DNA of 64,000 bases from Nissolia schottii (lineage: Eukaryota; Streptophyta; Magnoliopsida; Fabales; Fabaceae), in NCBI GenBank assembly GCA_003254905.1, contig QANU01104974.1, positions 71,088-135,087 on the forward strand, written 5' to 3'. A model generated the notes under the pieces. That model saw only the letters and a program-made list of their open reading frames with translations, did no database searches and had not been told where the DNA came from. This document shows, in pieces, positions 47,683 to 61,819 of this stretch. Made by a program: the position numbers and the translations under genes. Positions within the stretch are counted from its first letter, which is position 1, and every line of letters starts with the position of its first letter.

Positions 47683-50600
47683 ATGGTGGGAAAAGCTATG
47701 GCCCTGACCTCGCGCGAGAAGCTCGCGAGTCTCGCGAGCTCTGCCAAGTTCGCCGGCGACGTGCCGTCGAAGCTCGAATCTCTGCGGCGGCTGAGGCGCG
47801 AGCTCCCGCCGGAGGACCCCGTTATCCTCACCGAGTTCCTCCCTCCGCTCTTCGAGTTCCTCTCTGATCGCTTCAGCCCCGTTCGCAAGTTCGTCACGGA
47901 GTATGCTCCAATTCGCGCCTATCTCCTCGATTATGGCACTGAAATTTGTGGAATTTGAAAATTTGAATTGGAACGCGAACTAAAATTTTGAATGGGAGCT
48001 TCTTCTTGTAATCTTTTGTAGGATGGTTGGTGAAATTGGATTGAAGAACACAGAGTTCTTGCCTGACATTGCGCCTGTGCTGATTGAGGTATTGGATGAC
48101 GACACGCCGGCCGTTGCAAGGCAAGCCATACTGTGCGGAATCGATTTGTTTCGCTCTACCCTTGAGAAAATCGCGATTCAGGTTTTTTTTTTTGGGCACT
48201 GTGTGAATTCTCTGTTTTGAGCTTTCAGTTCAGTTATAAGAAAGTATGTAATTGGCGCATAGAATTTGTTGGGTGATTGCTTGTTGTAGATTTTTGTTCT
48301 GTCGGTGTTGTGGTAAGGTGTGTGATGTGATTTTTTATTCTCAAATTCATGCCACTGATAGATACTTTGCGAATTTAGTTTTATTTTTTCTGTTTTTCCC
48401 AACATATTTGGGATAGATGTTATTCTTGTTTTATTCATCAATGATCAATATTCTACCTTCTGGAATAGAATGGGGGGAGTTCACAAGCTGAATGAAACTT
48501 TGACTAGTGAGATTAGAATTTGTTTATGAATCAAGAAGAGGGAAAAGTGACCGAAGGTCGTGCTAAAAGCAATTTAGTTTTACTTTGGTCTATGATATGT
48601 CCCAGCCAACCATCCAAATTTGGTTCGAGACTTCAATTTGTTGGAAAGCCTTTGATTTCTATTAACTTTGTTTTATTTTCCCCCTTCTTGGGCTTGGCAT
48701 AGCATTATGACTAGAACCTTATACAATAAACTGATAAAGCAAGTATACTATTCATACCTCCATTGAAAAATCTCAGGAACGAATAAGAAGAAGCTAGCAA
48801 GTATTCATACTCAAACTTTTGAAAACTATTTTATAGCAGTTGTCTCTCTTCTTATTTTGTGGCTCATCCTTTTATGTATCCTGGGTATACTTTTTAAGGT
48901 ATGAACATTTCCATATTTTTTTCTAGGGTCTATATTCTAGTGATTTAGACAATGCACTTGAATCTGCATGGGCATGGATGGTTAAATTCAAAGACAAAGT
49001 GTACTCAATAGCTTTTCAAGTAAGTAATTGCTCTCTTCAAAATATGAAGTTACTGGTTTGGTTTAGGGTATGATGGTTGTACTCTGTAACATGTTTAAAA
49101 GCATGGAAGTGGTGGGGCAAGGCTGCTGGCACTTAAGTTTGTGGAAACAGTGATTCGTCTTTACACACCTGATCCTAATGGTTCCTTGGAGCCCACTTCT
49201 CATCAAGGTATTGATTATCAGTATTGTCAGACCTATGAAAGTAGTTTGTGCCAGTTTAATTTTTTTATGATATTTCTTAAAGCACATGCTTATATGGCTT
49301 CTCACCTATTTATAGGAAGGCCCATGGGATTTAATATATCATGGCTGAGGCGGGGTCATCCTGTACTCAATGTTGGAGATTTGTCAATTGAAGCCAGTCA
49401 AAGTTTGGGTCTATTGCTTGATCAACTCAGGTTTCCAACTGTGAAGTCGCTGAGTAACTCAGTGATCATTGTAGTAATCAAAAGGTATTTTATCAATTCT
49501 CTTGTGCCATTTTCTTTGCTGCCCATCAATTAAAGAACCAAGTGGCTTAAAACGTCACATGACTTTATGTTCCACTCTCGACTACATGTGCATGATTAGA
49601 TGGGCAATGTTTTCAGACTCCCCTTTCTTTCTTTCTTTTTCTCTGTGTCAAAGACTCACAGAGAGAGATATAAACTAGAGAGAGAGAGAGATTATGTTTG
49701 ACATTGTGTCAAGAACCATTTCTCCCTAAAGCTTAAGCCATTATGTTGGTCCTCATGATTTGTTTTTATAACTAACACTCCCTCACACAAGAGCCCGTTG
49801 GGATTGAAGCATGGATAATGCACAAGAGCTCCTTACCATGTATTGGAATTTAGCTTGGGGGGCAATAAGGATTGAACTCTAGACCACTTGGTCATACACG
49901 ATCCAATACCAATGCATGAATCATTTCTCCCAAAAGCTTAAGGTGTTGGGTAAAGGAAAATATATGACTTTATATATCTTAACATGCCCTGTATTGCAAG
50001 AGCCCTTTGGGCTTACAAAAGCTTGGACAATGCACAAGCTCACCGTAATTCGTGCTGAAATTTAACTTTTGTTTAGAAGAATTGGGGGTGACACGACCAA
50101 ACTATAGAGACCATATGTTAAGAATCATCTTCCCAAAAGTTTAAGTTGTTAGGTAGATTCACATGGATAGTTTTAACTTGCATACTATTGACTTCCTTAT
50201 TGGTCTGTTCCCAGCCTTTCAGCTATTGCAATAGACAGGCCTACATTCTACGGTCGCATCTTGCCAGTTTTGCTCAATATGGAGCCCTCAAGCTCTGTTG
50301 TTAATGGGGTGTGTGTAACAGCTGCACATCTTGCTTTGAAGAATGCCTTTCTTACATGTTCAAAATGTACACATCCAAGTGCTGCTCCGGTATTTCTTTT
50401 AGACTGAGATGCGCTTGACATCTTGATTGTTAATCCTATTTAATGTTCTTTTTTGGATTGCACACCTTTAAGTATCATATGGTTGTATTGAATTTGAATG
50501 CACAGTTAGTTTTTTCTTTCCATTCTTAAGTAATATGTTGATGTTTACAAATTTCTACATTTTTGTATCATAAACAGTTTCGTTTTAATTTCATATTATA

Positions 50601-53600
50601 TTTTGCATGTCATCTAAAACATTTAATGAAGAGCAGTAGAAGAGTTACCAATCAATAGGGCAGGGTTAGGGTTTTCTGGGTTGACCAATGGTAGAAAAGT
50701 AAGCTGATCAAAGGTTCATTTGTATACAATGGGTAAGGGAGATTTGAAGGTGACGGGAGTGGTATTTTTTTTCTGAAGGATATGTATCACATTATTCAAT
50801 GCTTGTTTGGCCTGTGTCCTGATATATTTTGTCGCTCTTTATTGTTACCATGGAGGTTCCTCATAGGATAGAAAAATTATTATTTGTGGTTAGGGCTTAG
50901 AAGCTGGATATGAGGAGGGATCATGTTAATTGAGAGGCTTGTTGCATGCTGCTGGAACCAGTTGCACAAACATAAAATAGGTAGAAGAGAATTAGACATG
51001 GAATGTCACATGCTATAGCCTACGCCCATGTGCTGTTTGTCATGTTTGATCAAGATCTTGTACCTTATTCTGTGTCTTCTATCTGTAACTTTGCATTGAA
51101 AATAGGCTTCAGAAGAGGTTTGGGTTTAATCTATTCAGAGATATAATATAAAGTACTTCTCTACTATAATAAATTGTATAGTCAGTTTTTCTTTAAAAAT
51201 GTTGCCTATCTGCATTAGGATGATGTTATTTAAGTAACTTTTCTTGGTTCCTGGTAGTTGGCATGACCAATTATTTTATATGTAATTTTTCTATAGTAAT
51301 GCATTAATTGTCTTGGAAATCAAACAGAGTTCATTCATTAAAATTGTGTATGTCTCTCTCCTTGTTGGTGTTATTTGTGTATAAAATTACAAAGGAATAG
51401 CTGAAAGTATGAATATAACTTCTAGAAGTAGTTGTAGCATTTCCCTTGAATGAGTCTTTTGAATAATCAAGTGTACACGTCATATTCAAGAGGTTTGATT
51501 AATTGATATTATATGGCTTTATGGGAAACTGATTATTTTTTGTTTTGGTAGTGGAGAGATCGTTTGGCTGGTGCCTTGAAGGAGATGCAGTCTGAAGGGA
51601 AGGCAGACCAGGTTTTCCATGTAATCTCTGCAAGTAACGGAAGCATAGATAAAGAAAAGGATGACCATCCAGTTATCAAGGTAACAGCCCCTTTTTTTTT
51701 TCTGTGATGCTTTTTTTTTGTCATTCCATTTCTTATAAATATGGAGTGTGTGTAAGCCCGATGAAATATTAGCTATGGATGTATAGAGACAACTGAACTA
51801 ATAGTTCAAGATTGTTCTACATGCAGAAGGAATAGATGGTAATTTCGTAAGTGCCATTCAAAGTTAGCGTCTTGGTTCCAATTGTAGAAATGTATCTTCA
51901 TGGATTATTGAATGCCTTTTTTACTTTGAAATTTGTTAGTGTGTTCGAGAAAGCCGTGAGATTAAAATTATTTCAATAATAGATAATATATTATAACTGT
52001 TTTTTTATATCGTCAATTATGTGAAAATCAGTTTATGTTTCGATGCATTAACTTAAGTAATTTTAAAATAGTGTGTTTTGTTTGGACTGTATGAAAAAAA
52101 AATTCTTTTGTATGATAAATGGCTAAAAAGAGTATGAAATAGTTTATTATGTTATATAATATAATATTTGATGCACAGGGTTAGTTTGGTAAAAACATCA
52201 TGATTCTTAAATAATCAGTTTCTGCATATAATCAAAAGCTCCAAAAAGTTGCTTATGGTTATAAGCTGAAAAACAACGTTTGTACCTTTTTTTTTAATTA
52301 TCATAATCAGTTTCTATATGGTACCCAAACACAATTTTTCCAGAACCCTTTTTTTCAGAGAAAATATGACTGTTTTGATTAGCTCCCAAACATGCACTTA
52401 GCATACTACACTACTTGTAAGTTATAATAAGGGTGTTTTTGGGAAATGAACACGAGATTTTACAAATCAGAAGAAGTCATGGTTATGCTGCTAGATATAC
52501 AAATATTCACTAAAATAGAAGGCATTGCTCTTCAATTGTTGATGAGCATTATATCATTTTTCAGGTCGAGGAACCTGCAGTAAATTCGTGTGATTCTGTG
52601 CACAGTAGTTTGGCAAGTAAACGATCAGGATCACAAAATGGAGGTGATTTAGCTGAAGATGAAAATGTGTCTGTAAAGCGTGTCAAAACAACCATTGGTT
52701 TGAAGGAACCTAAGAAAGAGTTAGATGGAGGTTCCACTAATTCTCAGGATAACACTCCTTCCACTGCACCAAGATCTTCAACAGGAGATGTAGATAATGG
52801 GCATGTGCAGCAGCTTGTTGCCATGTTTGGTACTCTGGTTGCTCAAGGGGAAACAGCTGTTGCACCCTTGGAAATTCTTATATCAAGTATTTCTGCTGAC
52901 TTGCTAGCTGATGTGGTGATGGCAAATATGCGTTACCTACCTCCAAGTTACCCCAATGCTGAAGGAGATGATGAACAGCTTCATGACATCAGTATTATTG
53001 GTTCTGATGACAAGGCTAAATATCCACCATCATTTGTAGCTGGGGTTATGTCACTTTCTAGTACTTTCCCGCCAATAGCTTCACTTCTTGATGCTCATCA
53101 TACTGTGTCCAATGAGGTAATGGTATAATTTATTTTTTTGGTTCACGTACTTTTGTATTTTTTGGGCCTTTTTTATTTTTCAATTTATTTCAATCATTTT
53201 TACTTGTAATGATATCATCTGTCTTTATTTATTTTGTAGCTTATTGCTGACAATTGTCTTTTGATTAAAACTTTGATGCACATAAATATTGCAGGGGTCT
53301 GAAGGGGACGATGAAATTTCTGCAACTGGTGTAGATAGTGCTGTTGTAAATTCCGGATTAAATTTTTCATCTGAAAATGTGCCATCACCTACCAACTTTC
53401 CATCTTCTGATGCCAGTATACCTGGAGTGGAGAATGGCTGCGCAACTGTGCCTTCTCATATTCATGATATTGGAAACATAGAGAGTGGAATCCCTGGCCT
53501 GGATTCTTTTGGTCGTAGTGATGCTTTGTCAGAAAGTTTGGCTGCTTCCTCATTGGCTTCCACTGAAAAACTTGAAGAAGCCGATCAAGAGCAAGCTACG

Positions 53601-56600
53601 AGTTTGGATCGAAGGTCACCCTTGAACTTAGTTCCATCAATATCAACAGATAGATCTGAGGAGCTCAGTCCAAAAGCCGCTGTTACAGATGTCAATAGCT
53701 TGGTGTCCTCAACTGCTACTTCAGTTGTGTTGCCTTCTCGTGTAGTCCTGCCAAAGATGATTGCACCTGTTGTTGACCTTGCAGATGAGCAAAAGGATCA
53801 TCTGCAAATGTTGTGTTTTATGCGCATCATTGATGCATATAAGCAAATAGCTGTAGCTGGAGGCTCAAATGTCCGATTTTCGATACTTGCTTATTTAGGA
53901 GTAGAGGTGAAAATTCCTGCTTCCTTTGTCTTCATATGTCTGCTTTGTAATTGATGTTTTACACTTTTTCTGTATTCTTCATGCAGTTTCCCTTGGAATT
54001 AGACCCATGGAAACTATTACAGAAGCATATTTTGGTTGATTATACTAGTCATGAGGTAAGCTCATGTCTCAAATGTTGCTACTGCTTATGTGCCAAATAT
54101 TTAGCTATTATTGTTCTTGTGATTAATATAATGAAGGATACTCTCTCCAGCTTCTCACTCCAGAGCTAAAAGAAAGATAAAAAGAATTAAAAGAGCTCTG
54201 ACCTGTGCATGTTATCCTTAATTCTTTCTTTTTCTTAATATTTCATCAGTTTAATCTATTTAAGTAACAAGACCATCCTAAACTGGCTATAATTTTGTTT
54301 TTCATTTTAAAGAAGAAAGATGATGTCTTTATTTATTTTTCTAAAATTGATGAAGAACCAACTTTTTGAAGAGTAGGTTATTCCTTGGGGTCAATAGCAT
54401 TTTGCTACTCTAAACTTGAAGAACCAACAGAGATTTGTTACACAAATGACTTCATTTTATGCTTACACATTTTTTCAAAAAAGAAACGTTGGCTATGCTG
54501 TACTTTGAAAATTTAAGAATTAAAAGATCAAGTTTAATTGTATTAAAGCTGATATTCAATGTACCTGAAGGATAGTGGGACACTGTCAGTTTGTGTTAAA
54601 TTACTACTCGTGTACGGGCTAAATTAGTGATATAATACCGTCAACTTGTGTATGTGGGACCTCTAATATACTACCTTGGGTTTCAAATAACTGTCCACTT
54701 TTGAAATTTTATTTTTCCACAAATAATTGTCCATTTAGGAAATTTAGAGAGTATTAATTATTTTTTCCCTTTCTATCATGTTAAAGTGGAAAGAGTATTA
54801 AGTAAGATAGAGAACAAGTCTCATCATTCTCTAACATCATGACTTATATAATCATTTCCTTAACCCATGTGCGCATTGGACTGTTATTTGAAACCGGAGG
54901 TAGTATTAATATTGTGAATGCCATTCTCTGGTTTAAATAAATCATACAAGTTGGCACCTATTATATTCAGACTGCATTCATTCATAATGTATAAATGCTG
55001 ACGGTGATTACCTAATGTCTCAGGGGCACGAGTTGACGTTGCGTGTCCTCTACAGGTTATTTGGTGAGGCTGAAGAGGAGCCTGACTTCTTTTCTTCTAC
55101 AACTGCAGCTTCTGCTTATGAAACATTCCTCCTAACAGTGGTCTGTGCTTGTTTTTCTGTTTGTTGTTTGTCCATTTGCAAGGCAAGTAATGAGCTTTTG
55201 GTGCACTTCTAATGCAGGCAGAAGCACTTAGAGATTCTTTTCCGCCTTCGGACAAATCATTAAGTAAACTGCTTGGTGAATCTCCTTATTTACCAAAATC
55301 TGTTTTAAAAATTCTAGAAAACATGTGTTCTCCTGGTAATGGGGATAAAGTCGAAAAGGAGTCACACCCTCTGAATGCTGACAGAGTTACTCAAGGTCTC
55401 AGTGCTGTATGGAGTTTGATTCTTCTGAGGCCTCCCATTCGGAACACTTGCTTAAAAATTGCTTTACAGGTTTGTTCCTACCTTTTTATATTGAATCTTC
55501 ATGGTGGTTTATGTGTTTGTGATTATTGTACATAATTCCTTCCTCTGTCCCATTTGCTTTGCTTTCCTCATATTTTTAAATTGAACTTGAAGCCAGGAGG
55601 TATTGTCCCCTGTTTTTCTCCTTGTATTGTAGAGGCCTGAATTTTCAAACATTATGTCCCTTAGTAATTGTAAATTTTTTGGTCTTATTTTCAATCTCTG
55701 TTAATTTTGAATTTCTCCTTTTCACTGAAGAGTGCAGTGCATCACTTGGAAGAAGTGCGTATGAAGGCAATACGACTGGTAATTTAAGTAGTACCTGTTA
55801 CTTCCGGTTTAAACATTTAGTTGACTGCATAACAGCATCTGTCTTACAAATTGAGTACTCCGTGCAGGTGGCAAATAAGCTTTATCCTTTACAGCCCATT
55901 TCTCTGCAAATAGAAGATTTTGCAAAGGAAAAGCTGTTTTCAGTGACAAGTGATGGAGCTGAAGCTACTGATGCTGAAGGATCAATTGCTGATTCGCAAA
56001 AGGTATTCTTTTATTTGTTATTATATGAGAAATGCTATATCCTCCTACAAATTCACCTATACAGTACACACTATATAAAGTAAAAAAGTTAATGCAATCA
56101 ATGTCTTGAAATCTTAAAAAGTAACGAATTATTACTGCATTTAGTATGTAGGAAGGGTTGTAGGTTAATTTTGTCGGAGGATATAACATTTCTCTATTTT
56201 CTTAATTCATTTACCTTCTTTTTTAGACTCCTGTTGACAGCAAATTCGTACCATTTTTTGTTAAGTTAATTTGAAAGCCTTTTTCTAAACAGGGACCTGA
56301 TAAGGAAAAACTTGTTAATGAGCCATCATCATTGAGTGGCAGCACTAAGGATATCTTGTTAGATAATCGTCAATTATCCACATCTGAAAACACCTCTCCG
56401 GATTCAGTTTCTGAGGCGCAGAGGTGCATGTCATTGTATTTTGCTCTGTGCACAAAGGTATTGGTTTTGTTCCTGGTCTAGATTTTTCTATATTTCTTGT
56501 TTTCTATAACTTAATTTTTTGTTACATGATTATACATAATACATATTGGTGCTCTATGATGACAGAGACATTCTCTCTTTCGCGAAGTATTTGTCATCTA

Positions 56601-59600
56601 CAGAAGCACATCGAAAGCAGTGAAGCAGGTTTCAGTTTTTGGCATATGATATTGTAGTGAATATTTTTATCTCTAGCTACTTTCATCACCAGGTTCCCTT
56701 TAATTGTATGGTGCAGGCAGTTCATCGTCAAATTCCTATACTAGTGCGTACTATGGGCTCATCGTCAGATCTCCTTGAAATTGTTTCAGATCCTCCAAAT
56801 GGAAGCGAGAGTCTCCTAATGATGGTGTACACTCTTACCTCATTATTGTGTTAAATGTTGAAATTTATAATAATATATCGGATATTGATACTTTAATATT
56901 GATGTTGTCAGGTGTTGAATACTCTTACAGATGGTACAATACCTTCTAAGGATTTAATATTTACAGTGAAGAGGTTATATGATTCAAAACTTAAGGTAAG
57001 TAAAACAATGTTGTCACTTTTTCCGTGAAACTCATGGTTCTGCCTAATATATGTTGTTTTCTACAGGATGCAGAGGTTCTTATTCCGATATTACCATTCC
57101 TACCGAAAGATGAGGTCCCCCCCCCCCCCCCCCCTCCTTTTTTTTTTTTTNCCTCTCCTTTTTTTTAATTGGATGTAACATACTGTCACTTTTGTAGCAT
57201 AATTATCATGTGAATTTACATTATGAAAAATAGTAATGTGAATTATTATTGAAGAATTTATATAAGATTTTTTTATTTGGGTATATCTTTTTCTTTTTCC
57301 TTTGTAGTTATTTTCTTAATCCGCATTACCTTTCATTTGGTTTAACTTGGTTTAACAATTTTTTGATAGGTAATGCCGGTTTTTCCTCACATTGTGAATC
57401 TTTCTTTGGAGAAGTTCCAAGCAGCACTTGGTCGCATATTGCAGGTATGCTTCATTTGCTTACAATAATTAATTAGAGTTGCTAATTCTAAGTTGGACAC
57501 TAGGAGACATACCTCACTTCTTACAGCTTAAATAGTGCTAGAACCAAGAATATATATTTCCAGGTTGGGAGCAGTGTAACATGTAACTTCACAAGGTTGA
57601 TGGAGGCAAGAATTAAGTGAGAAAATGTGATACATAACTACTTCATGCACCTTTTTGTTAAATTTTTGAAGCACTGAAATTAAGGAGGATGAGTATATAT
57701 GAAGATAAGTGGATGAATTCAAGAGGAGCAACTGCAATGATGTTTGATTGTGCATTGAAAACCTATGATGCACTGGTTCCGGGTACAAAATTTTTGCAAA
57801 AATAGGGGAGATGGGTGCATCTATATATGAAAATTTTCATATAACAAAAAAAATTTGTTATATGAAAAAACCAAGTAAACAAAAACCAATGGCGATGACA
57901 TATTCACATGTACATTATGTCAATGACCAAACAGTGCTGTTTTGTTTCGTTCTGAATTTCTGCTTGCACCACCACCTCCACCACCACAACCTCTCTTTTG
58001 ATATTGTCACCTCAAACACACACACAGTCATGCTCTCCGTCATCTTCTTCTCTATCTTCCTCCTCTTCTCTCCGCGTGCAACCACAATCTTCTCTATCTT
58101 CCGTCGTAGCTCTCGGGTGGCGTCGCTGCTCTTAGGCTTTTGCTGCCTCTGCACTGTTGTGACTAATGGTGGCTGTCTGAGTTGTCGCTGGCAAGGGGGT
58201 GGTTCATCACTTTAGAGAGTTTGAGATGGGAGAAGAGATGATGGAGGCTTAGGGTCAATAACGAGGAACAGATGTTAGGGTCTCTCTGAAGCAATTCTTT
58301 AGAGGGAAAAAAAAGGAGCTAGCATATGCAAGGCTGTCAAACTCGAGAGTTTATGTAAACTCGTGAAGGTTCAGCAAACTCGAAACGTAAACTTGACTTT
58401 ATGAGTTTACATATGTAAAAAATATATGTTATAAGCAATATAATTAAGAACATGATTAAATTTTGTATTCATAATTGACATTGAATAATGTTAACTTTAA
58501 AATAAAATAAATGAAAAAATATCATAAAATATACCTTAATGCATGACACTTAGTTATGTCATACTTTATTTTGTACATTTATTACTTTATAATTTGATAA
58601 AACATAGCTCAATTATGATAAATATATAAAATTGGCTTAGTAAACTCGATAGATATGGTCTAACACACACAAAGTCAATTAAGTATCTAAAAAAGTTACC
58701 AAATTTATACATCTTGAGGTAAACTCGTAAACTCGTAGGTAGATTTTAACTCATAAACTCGCTAGTAAAATCGAGAGTTTACCAAAAAAGAGTTTACATT
58801 AGTGTTAACTCGTTTTGTGTCGTGACATCGTAAACTCTACTCTTATGAGTTAACTCGAGAATTTAATAATCATGAGCATATGTACCCTTGTTATTGACCC
58901 CAAGCCTTCATAGGCAAAAACCTATTTCCATAGGCCATTATGCTTTGCAAAGAACAGAACTAGGTATTAGTAATTGACTAGTTCCTGGCTGAGATAGACT
59001 TTGAATAACTTAGAGAAAAAATTTCATTCAGATTGCTTGGGTTTTTTTTTTTGGGCACTCAGCAAGCCTTTTTATACAACCAGAAAGACAACAAAAATTA
59101 TTTACAAGAAATAGACTACAAGTAGTTATGTACATAAAACCTATAGATACATGAATTACATTATTTCTATTTTGAAGTCCAACATAAATGTTTGTGGTGT
59201 GCATATCATGATGTTTGATAACTTTTGCTATTATAAGAGCAGCAACCAAGAATGATGATGAATGAGGATTCGCAAGGGGGACCAAAATGTTTTGAAGTGA
59301 AAGTAATTAGTAAAATCATTGCAGCATTAGACACAATGATGGATAGGATGCATACGATACTGTTTTTTATTAAATTTTCATGAAAATCCAGTAAACCAGA
59401 CCTCATTTGTTAGGATTAGCTCTGCTTCCTTGTGGAACTTTGCACTCATAATATTTAAGAGTTAACTTTCATAATGAACAATGCTAAAGAATATATTGTT
59501 CTGAATCTTGAATGCACTTCCGTAATCCAGTTAATTCCTGAGTCTTGTACAGGGATCATCACAATCTGGTCCGGTGCTTACTCCTGCTGAAGTTTTAATT

Positions 59601-61819
59601 GCTATCCATGGAATTGATCCAGAAAGAGATGGAATTCCCTTAAAAAAGGTAGGTTTGTGTAATAATTGGTTTAAGGCATTGCGATTATTCGAGATACATT
59701 CTTCATAACTGAAGTGTTTATATGCAGGTCACAGATGCTTGCAATGCTTGCTTTGAGCTGCGGCAAATTTTTACTCAGGAAGTTCTTGCTAAAGTTTTGA
59801 ATCAATTGGTGCGTGTTTTTTGGGATTTGGTTTTATATATTTTGAATGGATATTCAACCTGATGGTCTCATTGTGGAAATTCCTCTTCATCTGCAGGTTG
59901 AGCAGATTCCTCTTCCTTTATTGTTTATGCGTACAGTATTACAAGCAATTGGTGCTTTCCCAACACTGGTAAGAAGCTTACTTATCCAAGCAACTGTAAT
60001 AATGCAAAGGAACATGTTTGATTCTATACCTTGCTCCAGAATTTAGGATTTTCCCAGTAATTGATTGGATAAGAATTATCAATTATGTCTTTAGTTATGA
60101 AATCCCATAAAGATCCTCTAAAGCTAAGCTGCTTGTCTATTCCATAGGTGCCTCTATAAGATGCTACCTCCTACTGACTTAATTCCCTATTTTCCAAATG
60201 AAGCAAATCTACTCCCCCCTCCTTTATCCAGTTTCTTTATTTGATTTGAACTTTATATATTTGTACAAAGTATTGGCATGAGGGGCACCAACTCTGCCAG
60301 AAAAGCTACTAATACTTGTCCTTGAAAATTAACCTCTTAGGGTTTACCTTCTGTTAGATATAAACAGCATCCATGTGCTTCTGCCCAACAACTTTGGGAA
60401 GAGATAGTTCTTGACATGCTGTCAGAGCCTCTATGATTAAGTGATTTAGAGTTCAATCGTTGTCGCCCTTATTATTAAAATATAAGTTGAATTTCAACAC
60501 AAGATAGGTGGGCCTGTGCATTGTCCATGCTTCAAGTCCAAAGAGCTCTTGCATGAGTAGTTGCGTTAGATATTAAAAACAGTCATATGCCTCTACCCTA
60601 AAAATTTAGCTTTTGAGAGAAGTGGTTCTTGACACCTTCACTTAGTTCCCTCTTATTCTTAACACCTTAAATTTTGGCAAGATATCTGGCTCCGATCGTT
60701 GCCCCTCTTTTGTCAATTTTGTTGTCCAAGGATAACTTCTATCCAAACTTCCATTTTGTTTGAATCTGCATGATAGAGAGGTTACTCAGTTAATGTCTTT
60801 TCTACCTTACTTTGATTCTGTTTATCTTTCCGTTAACCCCCATTCATGAAATTGGACTCTTGTTTCTTCAGAAGCTCTCTCATTTAAATCCTGAGTCCTT
60901 CAAAACCTTTCTCAGTTAAAGTCTCCTGGATTCTGCTTTTAGTTCTTGACTTTATTTCCTAATAGATATACTTTTCTTGGACAAACTATTTGGGAATTTC
61001 AAGCTTCCTCAATGGTCAAAGATTTTGTTTGGACCACTGTTCTTAATAGGATAAACACAAATGACATGTTCAAGATGTGGAAGTCTTTTGCCACTTTATC
61101 CTCAAATATATGTTCAATGTGTGGTCTAGATTCTGGATCTTTGGAGCATTCCCCTGTTGCAAAGTCTCTTTGGAGCAAACTTTTTGGAATCTTTAGAAAG
61201 TCTTGGGTTTTCTCTCGGGATTTATAATCATTTTCTCAGCGCTAAGTTCAAAGGTTTTGGCTCTCGTAAAGAATAAAAATGTGGTGGCAGTTACTTATGT
61301 TGTGCTTTGGTGTATCTGGTTGGAAATGATTGATAGACCTCTTACCAATTTCTTTCGACATAGCCTTCATCTGGGATATAATTACTCTTTTGGCATCCCT
61401 TTGGTCCTTTGCTTAATGGTGTTTTTATATCTGACATAGAAAGGGATTGCCATGCTTTGTTGCATGGTTGCATGGTTTATCCATTTAGGTTTTAGGTTTT
61501 TTGTGGCATCTTTGTAAGGATGCCTTATATTTTGCACACATTTATTCTCTTTTAATAAAATATCTTTTTCTGTTAAAAAAAAAATTATTGACATTTAAAT
61601 TGTTATAGGCGGACTTTATAATGGGGATCCTCTCTCGCCTTGTAAGGAAGCAGGTGATTGTTTTATCAATTTATTTCTTTGGCAATTCATTTAGTGGTCC
61701 AGTGTACTTATGCATGATTTATTGACATGATGCAGATTTGGAAATACCCGAAGTTGTGGGTAGGATTCTTGAAGTGTGTGCAATTGACGAAACCTCAATC
61801 ATTTGGTGTTTTGCTTCAG
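47683..61819 (+). CDS. Symplekin-like (Pta1) pre-mRNA 3'-end processing factor, C-terminal end outside the window
   Basis: The 25 exons are 47683-47900, 48022-48181, 48927-49019, 49102-49207, 49316-49484, 50215-50389, 51552-51680, 52565-53116, 53295-53906, 53987-54055, 55024-55140, 55218-55469, 55731-55778, 55868-56002, 56293-56457, 56566-56628, 56717-56824, 56912-56995, 57067-57114, 57370-57444, 59553-59648, 59728-59808, 59897-59968, 61609-61653 and 61736-61819. All are GT/AG, and phases join without a stop to 1,252 codons. The N-terminal HEAT-repeat part ([28 protein letters not shown]) and the C-terminal symplekin/Pta1 domain ([43 protein letters not shown]) are clear; exons 8-9 encode an acidic, Ser-rich linker. 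It scaffolds the nuclear cleavage and polyadenylation machinery. About 100-200 residues remain beyond the window. Arabidopsis ESP4 is the likely counterpart. Confidence 0.92.
49690..50165 (-). repeat. Dispersed TRIM-like repeat, tandem partial copies
   Basis: In intron 5 of the symplekin-like gene. The minus strand carries GCTTAAGCTTTAGGGAGAA, GTGGTCTAGAGTTCAATCC, and GCTTTTGGGAGAAATGATTC in at least two successive copies (about 49690-49960 and 49990-50165). Same family as 24175-24690 and 60290-60640. Confidence 0.6.
54671..54903. mobile_element. Stowaway-like MITE (233 bp) in intron 10 of the symplekin-like gene
   Basis: The left end is CTACCTTGGGTTTCAAATAA and the right end reversed is CTACCTCCGGTTTCAAATAA, flanked by TA on both sides (54669-54670, 54904-54905). 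The terminal motif and TA target fit Tc1/mariner Stowaway elements. Confidence 0.85.
57115..57151. repeat. C18/T13 homopolymer run with one N, next to a splice donor
   Basis: The intron 19 donor GT at 57115-57116 is followed by 18 C, then TCC, 13 T and an N. Length is probably unreliable in the assembly. Confidence 0.9.
58246..58906. mobile_element. Non-autonomous TIR element (661 bp) in intron 20 of the symplekin-like gene
   Basis: The ends GGCTTAGGGTCAATAACGAGG (58246-58266) and the reverse of 58886-58906 match at 19 of 21 bases. The interior is AT-rich with repeated AACTCG.GAGTTTAC words and no coding frame. A hAT- or MULE-type MITE is possible. Confidence 0.65.
60290..60640 (+). repeat. 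Dispersed TRIM-like repeat in intron 23 of the symplekin-like gene
   Basis: It carries TTTGGGAAGAGATAGTTCTTGA, then GTCAGAGCCTCTATGATTAAG and AGAGTTCAATCGTTGTCGCC, and a second GAGAGAAGTGGTTCTTGACA at about 60615. Confidence 0.55.
60650..61585 (+). mobile_element. LINE 3' fragment in intron 23 of the symplekin-like gene
   Basis: Frames at 60946-61439 contain [39 protein letters not shown] and [10 protein letters not shown], the zinc-binding RT-associated domain of plant LINEs. It ends in an A-rich tail at 61576-61584, just before exon 24. Stops and frameshifts show it is dead. Confidence 0.8.

Noticed and set aside
57811..58215. Plus-strand 134-codon frame in symplekin-like intron 20
   Set aside because: Low-complexity His/Ser/Phe composition from CT-rich DNA; no domain, no promoter, inside a repeat-rich intron.
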